Source: QHCF01 sp003244275
GTDB lineage: Bacteria > Actinomycetota > Acidimicrobiia > Acidimicrobiales > QHCF01
Assembly: GCA_036806345.1 (NCBI GenBank)
Contig: DAIROT010000005.1
Span: forward strand, 3,611 to 67,610
Length of the DNA stretch: 64,000 bases
Reading direction: 5' to 3'
The notes below the pieces were generated by a model. It was given only the letters and a program-made list of their open reading frames with translations, ran no database searches and was not told where the DNA came from. Positions 44,837-53,438 of this stretch are shown here, piece after piece (position 1 is the first letter of the stretch; each line of letters starts with the position of its first letter). The translations under genes and the position numbers were made by a program.

Positions 44837-44880
44837 GTTTGCCTGGTGTTCATCTGGAGTACACCTGGCGGTCAATCCTG
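44837..44880 (+). promoter_or_regulatory. PHO box upstream of pstS
   Basis: Four consecutive 11-nt direct repeats in perfect phase: GTTTGCCTGGT, GTTCATCTGGA, GTACACCTGGC, GGTCAATCCTG. They match the actinobacterial PHO-box form (G-T/G-T-C-A followed by pyrimidines and GG), with the two middle copies best. The box ends 9 nt before the proposed pstS start, so the transcript may be nearly leaderless or the true start lies slightly downstream. The PhoP/RegX3-like regulator is encoded in the same cluster. Confidence 0.7.
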
Positions 44881-44889
44881 GCTCCTAGG

Positions 44890-46047
44890 GTGCACCTGGT
44901 GCCTCGCTGGCCTGGTCGCCTCGCTGGTGTCCTGGTGGCGGTGGCCCTGGTGGCGCTGGGCGCCAGGTTCGGCACCGATGACAACACCAGTGGCTTGGCC
45001 CTGATCGTCCCCTCTCACCTGCGCCCGGGCAGCACCTGTGGGATCGGGACCATCTCGGGTGCCGGCTCGACGTTTGTCCAGACCATCCTCCAGGAATGGA
45101 TCAGCGGCTACCAGCGAGCCTGTCCGAGGGCCACCATCAACTACCAGGGGGCGGGGTCAGGGGCAGGCATCCAACAGCTCACTGCCCAGACGGTGGGCTT
45201 TGCCGCCTCCGACGTGGTGATGACACCGACCGAGCTGCGGTCCGCTCAGGCCCACGGGGGCCCGGTGCTGGAGATCCCGTGGGCAGCCGGCGGGGTCGCA
45301 GTGGAATATCACCTAGAAGGCGTGCACCATTTACGTCTGCGTCCGCGTACCCTCGCCGGCATCTTCGCCGGCACCATCACCAAGTGGAGCGAGCCGGCCG
45401 TTCAGGCCGACAATCCAGGTACGGCGCTGCCCGCCGAGGGTATCCAGGTGGTCCACCGCTCGGACGGCTCGGGGACCACAGCCGCCTTCACCCGCTATCT
45501 GGCCGCCGCCGCCCCTTCGCTGTGGAAGGCCGGATCGGGGAAGGAGGTGGCCTGGCCGACCGGCCAGGGGGCCAAGGGGTCGGACCAGGTCACCGCGGCC
45601 GTAGAGCAGTCCGAAGGAGCTATCGGCTACGCCGAGGTCGCCTACGCCAAGGCCACCGGTCTGGGGATCACCCAGATCGAGAACCCGGCCGGGCACTTCG
45701 TGGGACCGAGCGCCAACGCCGTCTCGGCCGCCCTGCAGTCGGCCACCGCCAGCGGAGGAAAGGACGGCGACAGCCAGGTCGGGACCGGGGCCGGCCAGAC
45801 CTCAGGGGCCGGCACCACCCAGCTCAGCCCCCTGCCCGGCGGTCCCGCCGCCTACCCCATATCCACCCTCACCTGGGTCATGGTGTACACCCGCCAGCCA
45901 GATGCCCGGCAGGCCGCCCTGCTCTCATCGTTCCTGACCTACGCCCTGGGGCCAGGCCAGGTGGCCACCCGCCCCCTCTTCTACGCTCCCCTGCCGCCCA
46001 GCCTGCTCGCCGCCGACCGGGCGGCCCTGGCCCGGGTGGTGCCCTGA
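44890..46047 (+). CDS. pstS: Phosphate ABC transporter substrate-binding protein PstS
   Basis: Binds inorganic phosphate outside the membrane and delivers it to PstCA. About 385 residues from GTG 44890; the GTG at 44899 is equally possible. An N-terminal hydrophobic anchor or signal helix (LAGVLVAVALVALGARF) has no lipobox Cys. Phosphate-site loops are clear: ISGAGSTFVQTILQEW, YQGAGSGAGIQQL, and VVHRSDGSGTTAAFTRYL. A Gly/Ser-rich insertion lies near residues 285-320. Preceded by a PHO box and followed by the permease gene with a TGATG overlap. Confidence 0.9.
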   Translation: MHLVPRWPGRLAGVLVAVALVALGARFGTDDNTSGLALIVPSHLRPGSTCGIGTISGAGSTFVQTILQEWISGYQRACPRATINYQGAGSGAGIQQLTAQTVGFAASDVVMTPTELRSAQAHGGPVLEIPWAAGGVAVEYHLEGVHHLRLRPRTLAGIFAGTITKWSEPAVQADNPGTALPAEGIQVVHRSDGSGTTAAFTRYLAAAAPSLWKAGSGKEVAWPTGQGAKGSDQVTAAVEQSEGAIGYAEVAYAKATGLGITQIENPAGHFVGPSANAVSAALQSATASGGKDGDSQVGTGAGQTSGAGTTQLSPLPGGPAAYPISTLTWVMVYTRQPDARQAALLSSFLTYALGPGQVATRPLFYAPLPPSLLAADRAALARVVP

Positions 46048-47975
46048 TGCCCGGCTCGGCGCCGGGTCGGGTCCAGCCACCGCCGCCTGTCATATCGCCC
46101 GGCGAGATCAGCCAGGCGGGCACCGACCCGCCCGCACCAGGCCACCGACGAGCACGAGGTGATGCCATATTCGCCATGGTCACCCGGGGTGCCGGCCTGT
46201 TGGTATTGCTGCTCCTGGGCGCCATCGTGGCCTTCCTGGTGGTTCAGGCCGTCCCTGCCTTTCGCCAGGCCGGCCCGGGCTTCTTCACAATGCGGCAATG
46301 GCTGCCTGACTCGACACCCCCACATTTCGGCATTGCCGCACTGGCCTGGGGCACCGTCTTGTCCAGCGCCATCGCCCTGCTCATTGCCACCCCGGTAGCG
46401 CTGGGGACCGCTCTCTACCTGACCGAGGTAGCCCGCCCGAAGGTCAGCAGAACCCTGGGATGGCTGGTCGACCTGCTGGCCGCGGTACCCAGCGTGGTCT
46501 ACGGCCTGTGGGGGGTGGCCTTCCTCGTTCCCCTGCTGGTCCCCTTCGAGCGGGGAGTGGACGGCTTCCTCGGCTTCATCCCCTTCCTCCACAGCCCCAA
46601 CCAGACCTATGGGCGGTCAGTCTTCGCCGCCTCGGTGGTGCTGGCCATAATGATCCTGCCCATCATCGCCGCCATCTCCCGAGAGGTGCTTCGTCAGGTT
46701 CCTGGATCGGCCCGAGAAGCGGCTCTGGCGCTGGGTGCCACCCGTTGGGAGACCATCCGCATGGCCGTCCTGCCCCCGAGTCGCAGCGGCCTGATCGGCG
46801 CCATCATGCTCGGCCTGGGTCGCGCCATAGGCGAGACCATCGCCGTCGCCCTGGTGTTGTCGGCCTCGTTCAAGATCACCTTCCGAATCTTCCAACCGGG
46901 CGGCAACACCATCGCGGCCAACATCGCCACCAAGTTCGGCGAGGCCGGGGCCAACGGACGGGCCGCGCTGATCGCCTCCGGGCTCGTCCTGTTCGTGATC
47001 TCACTGGCCGTCAACCTGGCCGCCCGGCTGGTGGTCCGCAGGGGCGGTGAAGGGGTGCGGACCCGCCCGGCGCCCCCCGACCGGCTCCGCCGTCTCCGCC
47101 GCCTGCGGGGCGCGGGCCGCCGGCACCCGGGCCATCGACATCGTGGTTTGGTCGACTGGTCCATGAAAGGACTCATGGCCGTGGCGGTGGCGGTGGCCCT
47201 CGTGCCTCTGGTGGCCGTCCTGGCCTATACGGCCCACGCTGGGGCGAGGGATCTGTCCGGCTCCTTTCTGACTCATTCCATGCGGGGCGTTGGGCCGCTC
47301 GACCCGGCGGGTGGGGCATATCACGCCATCGTGGGCACGGTCGAGCAGGTCGGCATGGCCGCCCTGGTGTCCATACCGCTGGGCCTGTTGGTAGCCGTCT
47401 TCCTGGTCGAGCAGAGCGATCGCCGCCTGGCCGACTGGGTCCGCTTCGTCGTTGACGTGATGACGGGCATCCCGTCCATCGTGGCCGGGCTGTTCATCTT
47501 CGCCTTCTGGGTGCTCGGCCTTGGCCTGGGCTTCTCGGGACTGGCCGCGTCCCTGGCCCTGGCCGTGCTGATGCTCCCCATAGTCATCCGCTCGTCCGAG
47601 GAGATGATCAAACTGGTCCCATCGGACCTCCGTGAGGCGAGCTACGCCCTCGGGGTCTCCCGGTGGCGTACCGTGTGCTCTGTGGTGCTGCCCACTGCAG
47701 CCGCCGGCATCACCACCGGCGTGGTACTGGCGGTAGCCCGGGTGACGGGGGAGGCGGCGCCGCTGCTGCTGACCGCCTTCGGTTTCGACTCCATCAAGAT
47801 CAACCCCTTCCACGGTCCGCAATCCAGCCTGCCGTTGTTCGTGTTCTCCCAGGCGACGTCGGCTTTCGCGGTGGCCGTCAACCGGGCCTGGGCGGCTGCA
47901 CTCGTCCTGATCCTGATCGTGGTCGCCCTTACTGTCCTGGCCCGGGTAATCACCCGGCGCAATCGACTGGCGTGA
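46047..47975 (+). CDS. pstCA: Fused phosphate permease PstC-PstA
   Basis: One 642-residue chain containing both membrane subunits of the phosphate importer. Residues about 45-335 are PstC-like, with EAALALGATRWETI as the cytoplasmic EAA loop. A basic Arg/His/Pro-rich linker of about 30 residues (336-366) follows. Residues about 370-640 are PstA-like with REASYALGVSRWRTV. In most bacteria these are separate genes, pstC and pstA. The ATG overlaps the pstS stop (TGATG); the frame extends upstream over pstS but that part is a shadow. pstB follows after 43 nt. Confidence 0.92.
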   Translation: MPGSAPGRVQPPPPVISPGEISQAGTDPPAPGHRRARGDAIFAMVTRGAGLLVLLLLGAIVAFLVVQAVPAFRQAGPGFFTMRQWLPDSTPPHFGIAALAWGTVLSSAIALLIATPVALGTALYLTEVARPKVSRTLGWLVDLLAAVPSVVYGLWGVAFLVPLLVPFERGVDGFLGFIPFLHSPNQTYGRSVFAASVVLAIMILPIIAAISREVLRQVPGSAREAALALGATRWETIRMAVLPPSRSGLIGAIMLGLGRAIGETIAVALVLSASFKITFRIFQPGGNTIAANIATKFGEAGANGRAALIASGLVLFVISLAVNLAARLVVRRGGEGVRTRPAPPDRLRRLRRLRGAGRRHPGHRHRGLVDWSMKGLMAVAVAVALVPLVAVLAYTAHAGARDLSGSFLTHSMRGVGPLDPAGGAYHAIVGTVEQVGMAALVSIPLGLLVAVFLVEQSDRRLADWVRFVVDVMTGIPSIVAGLFIFAFWVLGLGLGFSGLAASLALAVLMLPIVIRSSEEMIKLVPSDLREASYALGVSRWRTVCSVVLPTAAAGITTGVVLAVARVTGEAAPLLLTAFGFDSIKINPFHGPQSSLPLFVFSQATSAFAVAVNRAWAAALVLILIVVALTVLARVITRRNRLA

Positions 47976-48018
47976 GCGAGTCCGTGCCCATCAGCCCCTC
48001 CGCGTCGGTGACCCCCTG

Positions 48019-48795
48019 ATGGCGAAGAGCATCGACGTGGAGGAGATGAGTGCCTGGTTTGGCGCCCACCAGATCCTGGAGAACGTCTCCCTGGCCATCA
48101 CTGCCAGCCAGGTCACCGCCCTGATCGGGCCATCCGGATGCGGCAAGTCGACCTTCATCAGGGTCCTGAACCGCCTGCACGAAGTGGTGACCGGAGCCAG
48201 CATCACCGGCCAGGTCCGTCTGGACGGCCAGGACATCTACGCCGGAGGCCAGGACGCGACCGCCGTTCGGCGGACCATCGGAATGGTGTTCCAGCGGCCC
48301 AACCCGTTCCCCACCATGTCGATCCGCGACAACGTGGTGGCTGGCCTGCGGCTCAACGGAACGGTCTCCAACGCCGAGATGGACGACGTCGCTGAGCGGT
48401 CTCTGCGACTGGTCGGGCTGTGGGACGAGGTCCGTGACCGTCTGGGTAAACCCGGCGTTGGTCTTTCGGGAGGCCAACAGCAGCGTCTGTGCATCGCCCG
48501 GGCCATCGCGGTGAAGCCCGAAGTGCTGCTCATGGACGAACCCTGCTCCTCTCTCGACCCGTCCTCCACCCTGGCCATAGAGGACCTCATCGCCGACCTC
48601 AAGGGCCGCTACACGATCGTGATCGTCACCCACAACATGCAACAGGCAGCCAGGGTGAGCGATACCACCGCCTTCCTCACCATCACCGAAGCCGGCGAAC
48701 CGGGCCGGCTGGTCGAGGTGGGCCCCACCTCTCAAATCTTCACCCGACCGTCCGATCCCCGGACGGAGGCTTACATCACCGGGCGGTTCGGTTGA
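48019..48795 (+). CDS. pstB: Phosphate ABC transporter ATP-binding protein PstB
   Basis: ATPase that powers PstSCA. 258 residues with Walker A GPSGCGKST (37-45), the PstB-type QRPNPFPTMSIRDNV segment, signature LSGGQQQRL near 149-157, Walker B LLMDEPCSSLD, and the H-loop VTHNMQQAARVSD. Standard length. A large inverted repeat begins 8 nt after the stop. Confidence 0.96.
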   Translation: MAKSIDVEEMSAWFGAHQILENVSLAITASQVTALIGPSGCGKSTFIRVLNRLHEVVTGASITGQVRLDGQDIYAGGQDATAVRRTIGMVFQRPNPFPTMSIRDNVVAGLRLNGTVSNAEMDDVAERSLRLVGLWDEVRDRLGKPGVGLSGGQQQRLCIARAIAVKPEVLLMDEPCSSLDPSSTLAIEDLIADLKGRYTIVIVTHNMQQAARVSDTTAFLTITEAGEPGRLVEVGPTSQIFTRPSDPRTEAYITGRFG

Positions 48796-48803
48796 CCAAC
48801 CTG

Positions 48804-48856
48804 GGGCACTTGTGCGCGTCAGCTCTCATATACGACACAAACGCGCACAAGTGCCC
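48804..48856. repeat. Inverted repeat with 16-bp perfect arms between pstB and kinase gene
   Basis: Arms GGGCACTTGTGCGCGT (48804-48819) and ACGCGCACAAGTGCCC (48841-48856) around a 21-nt loop. In RNA it would form a very stable hairpin. No T-tract follows, so a simple intrinsic terminator is doubtful. It could reduce readthrough from pstSCAB to the kinase, be an RNA-processing or stability structure, or be a double operator. Confidence 0.8.
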
Positions 48857-48934
48857 ACCGGCCGCCCCGCCGGCCGCCCCGTCCAGCGACCGCGCCGGGC
48901 TGGCCGACAGCTTGACGGCTGCCCTGGCGACGAG

Positions 48935-50248
48935 GTGACCTTCTCAATCACCCCGGCCGTAGCCGCCACTCTGGCCCTCTCTGCCACCCTGGTCGGTGTC
49001 GCCATCGCCCTGGCTGTACTGGCCGTCGTGGGAGCCTGGATCAGCGGCCGGCACTTGGCCCGGGCGGGACTGGCCAAACGACTTGCGGTCCTGGCTGACC
49101 GGATGAGCGACAGCTCCGAGATTGGCCGCCGGATGCGCCTGGAACCCACCCTCTCCCTCCTCGATCGGGCCGCTGAGCGAGCCGCTGAGACCAGGAGCAA
49201 TGTCCGGGCTGAGGCGACCCGCCTGGCCCAGGCCCTCGATGCCATGCCCCAGGGTGTGGTCATCTGCGACGACTCAGGCCGCGTCACCTTCCGCAATGCC
49301 AGAGCGGCCGCCCTGATGGGCGGCCGGCACACCGACGTCATCGCTGCCCAGGCGGTCGAGGAGCTCCTGGCCGCCAGCGCGGCAGGAACGCCGGCCGAGC
49401 GCACCCTAGACCTCTATGGCCCACCTCGCCAGACCCTCACCGTGCGGACGCATGCCATTGGCGACGAGTACAGGCCGCTCGGCGTGGTGGCTGTGCTCGA
49501 CGACGTCTCAGAGCGCCGCCGACTGGACGCAGTGCGGCGCGACTTCGTGGCCAACGTCAGTCATGAGCTCAAGACGCCGGTGGGTGCGCTCGGCCTGCTG
49601 GCTGAGACGATTCTGGCCGAGGGCGAGCCGATGGTCATCCGGCGCCTGGCCAGGCGCATCGAGGACGAGGCCTTTCGGGTGAGCCGGATCATCGATGACC
49701 TGCTGGACCTGTCGCGCATCGAGGCCGAGGAGTCACCGCCGCGCGAGCCTGTCCCAGTGGCCCTGGTCATGGCCGACGCCGTGGAACGGGCTCGGGCGGG
49801 GGCCGAGGCCGCCGGTGTCTCCCTGGCTCTCGCTGAGCCACCTGAGGGCCTCTACGTCGTGGGGGACCGCCGCCAGCTGGTGTCGGCCCTTTACAACCTG
49901 GTCGAGAATGCCATCAAGTACTCCCCTCGCCACTCGTCGGTCGAGATATCGGCGAGAGTGGTCCCGTGCTCCCCGGAGGACCGCTCTGCCGCGGCTGGTG
50001 ACATGGTTGAGCTGGTGGTGGCCGACCACGGGGTCGGGATCCCGGCCCGGGACCTGGAACGCATCTTCGAGAGGTTCTACCGGGTCGACCAGGGTCGCAG
50101 TCGCTACACGGGCGGCACCGGGCTGGGCTTGGCTATCGTTCGCCACGTGGCCAGCAATCATCAGGGAAGGGTGACGGTGGAATCGCGGGAGGGAGAGGGG
50201 TCTACCTTCAGGCTGCAAATCCCAGGCCGCTCGGGCCGCACTGGATGA
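48935..50248 (+). CDS. Sensor histidine kinase (SenX3/PhoR-like)
   Basis: Membrane histidine kinase that probably senses phosphate status through the Pst-PhoU complex. 437 residues from GTG 48935: one N-terminal helix (about 12-36), a PAS-like region (about 100-195), the H-box FVANVSHELKTPVG with H210, and an HATPase domain with N-box NLVENAIKYSPR and GGTGLGLAIV. The frame is open from 48812, but those residues lie in an inverted repeat and look non-coding. The stop overlaps the regulator ATG (ATGA). Confidence 0.88.
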   Translation: MTFSITPAVAATLALSATLVGVAIALAVLAVVGAWISGRHLARAGLAKRLAVLADRMSDSSEIGRRMRLEPTLSLLDRAAERAAETRSNVRAEATRLAQALDAMPQGVVICDDSGRVTFRNARAAALMGGRHTDVIAAQAVEELLAASAAGTPAERTLDLYGPPRQTLTVRTHAIGDEYRPLGVVAVLDDVSERRRLDAVRRDFVANVSHELKTPVGALGLLAETILAEGEPMVIRRLARRIEDEAFRVSRIIDDLLDLSRIEAEESPPREPVPVALVMADAVERARAGAEAAGVSLALAEPPEGLYVVGDRRQLVSALYNLVENAIKYSPRHSSVEISARVVPCSPEDRSAAAGDMVELVVADHGVGIPARDLERIFERFYRVDQGRSRYTGGTGLGLAIVRHVASNHQGRVTVESREGEGSTFRLQIPGRSGRTG

Positions 50249-51000
50249 CCGATCCACAGGCCACTGTGCTGGTCGCAGAGGACGAGGAGTCATTCGTCGA
50301 TGCCCTGGTCCTGGGACTCAAGCGAGAGGGGTTCCTGGTCGAGGTGGCTCGCGACGGTGCTGAAGCTCTCGACAAGTTCGATTCGGTTCGCCCCGACCTG
50401 GTCCTGCTCGACCTGATGTTGCCCAGGGTCTCGGGTATCGACGTGTGCCGGTCCATCCGAGCCCGCTCGACCGTGCCCATCATCATTGTCACGGCCAAGG
50501 GTGCCGAAATCGATACCGTGGTCGGCTTGGAGGTGGGTGCCGACGACTACGTCACCAAGCCCTACCGGATGCGGGAGCTGGTGGCCCGGATGCGAGCCGC
50601 CCTGCGCCGAGCACCGCGGCCTGACGAAGCGGGCGATGACCGGTTGGAGGCCATCGAGGTGGGCGAGGTCCGCCTCGACCCCAGCCGCCACGAGGTCGTC
50701 GTCCGGGGCCGGGAGGTCCAGCTACCGCTCAAGGAGTTCGAGCTGTTGGAGCTGCTGCTCACCAACGCCGGTCGGGTGCTCACCCGTGACACCCTGATCA
50801 ACCAGGTGTGGAGTCCGCATTACGTGGGTGACACCAAGACCCTCGATGTGCACATCAAGCGGCTGAGGACCCGCATCGAGATCGACCCGGCCAGCCCGGT
50901 GCTCATCACCACCATTCGGGGCCTCGGTTACCGGTACGAGCTGGCCCGCACTACTACCCGGGCCCGCAGCACTGCTGACCAGGCCCAGGGACCCGGCTGA
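50245..51000 (+). CDS. OmpR/PhoB-family response regulator (RegX3/PhoP-like)
   Basis: DNA-binding partner of the upstream kinase. 251 residues: receiver domain with phospho-acceptor D56 (LVLLDLMLP) and TKPYRM, then a winged-helix domain (ELLELLLTNAGRVLTRDTLI, and TIRGLGYRYE at the end). It likely binds the PHO box before pstS; this is inference from gene context. Start overlaps the kinase stop; stop overlaps the phoU start as TGATG. Confidence 0.92.
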   Translation: MTDPQATVLVAEDEESFVDALVLGLKREGFLVEVARDGAEALDKFDSVRPDLVLLDLMLPRVSGIDVCRSIRARSTVPIIIVTAKGAEIDTVVGLEVGADDYVTKPYRMRELVARMRAALRRAPRPDEAGDDRLEAIEVGEVRLDPSRHEVVVRGREVQLPLKEFELLELLLTNAGRVLTRDTLINQVWSPHYVGDTKTLDVHIKRLRTRIEIDPASPVLITTIRGLGYRYELARTTTRARSTADQAQGPG

Positions 51001-51695
51001 TGGCCGAGACCCGTAAGGCGTTCCACGAGAGCCTTCACGAGCTCACCTCGGATGTCATCCGGCTGGGCGCCCTGGTGGTCGAGTCGGTCCAGCTGGCCAC
51101 CGCCGCTCTGCTCGACGCCGACCTGGCCGAGGTGGAGCAGGTCATCGTGCAGGATCGACCCATCGACGCCCTCACTCACTCCATCGAGCAGAGCACCTAC
51201 CTGCTGCTGGCCCGCCAGGCGCCCATGGCCACTGACCTGCGAGTCCTGGTAGCCATCCTGCGGGTCATCCACGAACTGGAGCGCACCGGCGACCTCATGG
51301 TCAACGTGGCCAAAGCCAGCCGGCGCCTCTACCCCCACGGCATCGGGCCCAAGCTACGGGGCCTGATCGACAGGATGCGCGAGCAGGCCACCATCCAGCT
51401 GCGCCTGGCCATGGATGCCTTCGCCGAGCTGGACCCAGTCAAGGCGGCTGCCCTGGAGGACATGGACGACGTCATGGACGACCTGCAAAAAGACCTCTTT
51501 CGCACCGTCCTGGGAGCCACCACCATCGACGAGGTGGCCATCCAGCGAGCCGTGCAGATAGCCCTGGTGGGCAGGTTCTACGAACGTACGGCGGACCACG
51601 CCGTCAACATCGGCGAGCGGGTCAAGTTCATGGTCACCGGTGACTTCCCGACCCCCGCCCCCGTAGGTGCCCGACCGACCACTCCCGATGGCTGA
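51000..51695 (+). CDS. phoU: Phosphate transport system regulator PhoU
   Basis: Two-repeat helical-bundle metal-binding protein that dampens the kinase when phosphate is ample. 231 residues with FHESLHELTSDVIRLGALV at the start and the repeated metal-binding regions (TDLRVLVAILRVIHELERTGD; ERTADHAVNIGERVKF, given in parts). Standard length. Overlaps the Fur-family gene by 8 nt. Confidence 0.94.
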   Translation: MAETRKAFHESLHELTSDVIRLGALVVESVQLATAALLDADLAEVEQVIVQDRPIDALTHSIEQSTYLLLARQAPMATDLRVLVAILRVIHELERTGDLMVNVAKASRRLYPHGIGPKLRGLIDRMREQATIQLRLAMDAFAELDPVKAAALEDMDDVMDDLQKDLFRTVLGATTIDEVAIQRAVQIALVGRFYERTADHAVNIGERVKFMVTGDFPTPAPVGARPTTPDG

Positions 51696-52146
51696 GGCGG
51701 GAACCGAGCGCACCGAACGCATCATCGAGCTCCTGCGAGAGCGCGGTGCCCGCCTGACCAACGCCCGGCGAGCGGTGATCGACGCCCTGGCCATGGCCCG
51801 CAGCCACTTGACGGCCGACGACCTGGGCGTCCTGGTCCAGCAGAGCGCTCCTGACATCCACATCTCCACCATCTACCGCACCCTCGACGCCCTCGAGCAC
51901 CTGGGGTTGGTGGACCACGTCCACCTGGGCCACGGCCGGGCCATCTACCACCTCACCGACCAGCCCCACCAGCACCTGGTGTGCGAGGGGTGTGGGGCAG
52001 TGGTCGAGGTCCCTGACTCGACTTTCGCCCAGTTGGCCGACCAGCTCCGCCAGGGCTACTCCTTCACCATCCGGCCCAGCCACTTCGCAGTGCTCGGGCG
52101 CTGCGCCGACTGCGCTGGAGTGGGCAAAATAGCGTCGGATCACTAA
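51688..52146 (+). CDS. Fur-family metalloregulator
   Basis: Metal-responsive repressor, 152 residues from ATG 51688 (GTG 51667 is possible). N-terminal winged helix (RGARLTNARRAVIDALAMA; HISTIYRTLDALEHLGLV). The dimerisation domain has the structural zinc site C99-C102 (VCEGCG) and C139-C142 (CADC), with QPHQHLVC before it. Whether it senses Fe, Zn or Mn cannot be told. It is the last gene of the phosphate operon, an unusual partner, and ends 16 nt before the convergent serS end. Confidence 0.88.
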   Translation: MAEAGTERTERIIELLRERGARLTNARRAVIDALAMARSHLTADDLGVLVQQSAPDIHISTIYRTLDALEHLGLVDHVHLGHGRAIYHLTDQPHQHLVCEGCGAVVEVPDSTFAQLADQLRQGYSFTIRPSHFAVLGRCADCAGVGKIASDH

Positions 52147-52163
52147 GGCCTTTTTTGCCCACT
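52119..52163. terminator. Inverted repeat spanning convergent Fur and serS ends
   Basis: Arms AGTGGGCAAAA (52119-52129) and TTTTGCCCACT (52153-52163), with a 23-nt loop. It covers both stop codons. A/T runs sit at the inner side of the arms, so on neither strand does a T-tract follow the stem in the classical way. Probable bidirectional end signal, or a conserved processing hairpin. Confidence 0.45.
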
Positions 52164-53431
52164 TACACCGGTCGCGGCCCCGACGGGAGCTCTTCGAACC
52201 CGCACAGGGGTACCAGGGGCTCGGGGACCCGCAAGGCGCCCTCGGCGGTCTGGTGGTTCTCGAACAGGAACAGCAGTGTCCGGCCCACCGCGCAGGCCGT
52301 CCCGTTGAGGGTGTGGACCAGGCGGTTGGGTGCCCCCGCGTCGGCCCGGACCCGGGTGCCCAGCCGGCGGGCCGAGTAGTCGCCATAGTTAGAGCACGAG
52401 GTCAACTCCCGGTAGCGGCCCTCCGAGGGCAGCCACACCTCGATGTCGAACTTGCTGGCGGCCGCTGGCCCGAGGTCGCCGGCGGCCACGTTGACCACCC
52501 GGTAGGGAAGGCCCAGGGCACCCACGATGCGCTCCTGGATGGCCAGCAGGCGCTGGTGCTCGTCGAGCGAAGCATCGGGATCGGCGTAGGAGAACATCTC
52601 CACCTTGTCGAACTGGTGCACTCGAAACATCCCCCTCGTGTCCCGGCCGTAGGTCCCTGCCTCCCGGCGAAAGCAGGTGGACAGCCCGGCGTAGCGAAGG
52701 GGCAGATGGTCGGCGCCGAGGATCTCCTCCCGGTGCAGGCAGGCCAAGGGGATCTCGCTGGTACCCACCAGGAACAGCTCGGACCCGTCCACCTCGTAGA
52801 CCTGGTTGCGATCGGTGGGGAAGAAGCCGGCCACCTCCATGGCCTCCTCTCGCACCAGCACGGGTGGCACCACCGGACAAAAACCCTCCTCCACCAGCAA
52901 CTGGGTCACCCAGCGGACCAGGGCCAGCTCCACCAGGACGGCCTGTCCCATCAGATAGGCAAAACGGGCTCCGCTGGTACGGGCGGCCTTCTCGACCTCG
53001 ACCACACCATGGCGCTCACCAAAGGAGGCATGGTCGAGCAACGGGACCGGGCCGCGCTCGCCCATCTCCCGTAGGACCTCGGCGTCCTCCTCGCCACCGT
53101 CGGGCACCGTGGGAGCGGCTGGGTTGGGCACCTGCAGGGCTAGCTCCCGGAGGTGGCTCTCGGCCTCGGCCAGGGTGGGCTGGAGGCGAGCCAGGGTGGC
53201 CTTGAGGGCGGTGGCCGCCGCGATGCGGGCTGGGCGCTGATCGGGGGCGGCCTGGGCGATCCCCCGGGAGGCGGCATTCTGCTCGGCCCTGGCCGCCTCG
53301 ACCTCGGCCAGGAGAACCCGACGATGGTCGTCGGCGCTCAGCACGGCATCGATGAGGTCAGGAGTGCAGCGCTTGCGCTCGATACCGACCCGGTAGGCCG
53401 GCTCGTCGCGAAGGCGGCGGAGGTCGATCAT
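52163..53431 (-). CDS. serS: Seryl-tRNA synthetase
   Basis: Charges tRNA-Ser. 422 residues: N-terminal coiled-coil arm (about 25-105), class II core with motif 2 CFRREAGTYGRDTRGMFRVHQ (in adjoining parts) and motif 3 at LNGTACAVGRTLLFLFENHQ, with TSEIPLACLH and SCSNYGDYSARR. Normal family length. Follows tlpA-like gene by 7 nt on the same strand. Confidence 0.97.
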   Translation of the reverse strand: MIDLRRLRDEPAYRVGIERKRCTPDLIDAVLSADDHRRVLLAEVEAARAEQNAASRGIAQAAPDQRPARIAAATALKATLARLQPTLAEAESHLRELALQVPNPAAPTVPDGGEEDAEVLREMGERGPVPLLDHASFGERHGVVEVEKAARTSGARFAYLMGQAVLVELALVRWVTQLLVEEGFCPVVPPVLVREEAMEVAGFFPTDRNQVYEVDGSELFLVGTSEIPLACLHREEILGADHLPLRYAGLSTCFRREAGTYGRDTRGMFRVHQFDKVEMFSYADPDASLDEHQRLLAIQERIVGALGLPYRVVNVAAGDLGPAAASKFDIEVWLPSEGRYRELTSCSNYGDYSARRLGTRVRADAGAPNRLVHTLNGTACAVGRTLLFLFENHQTAEGALRVPEPLVPLCGFEELPSGPRPV

Positions 53432-53438
53432 CTACAGC

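Noticed and set aside
45096..46046. Possible PstS-PstC-PstA triple fusion from a 959-codon frame
   Set aside because: The first 317 codons lie out of frame over pstS and are Arg/Gly-rich nonsense; the real permease starts at 46047.
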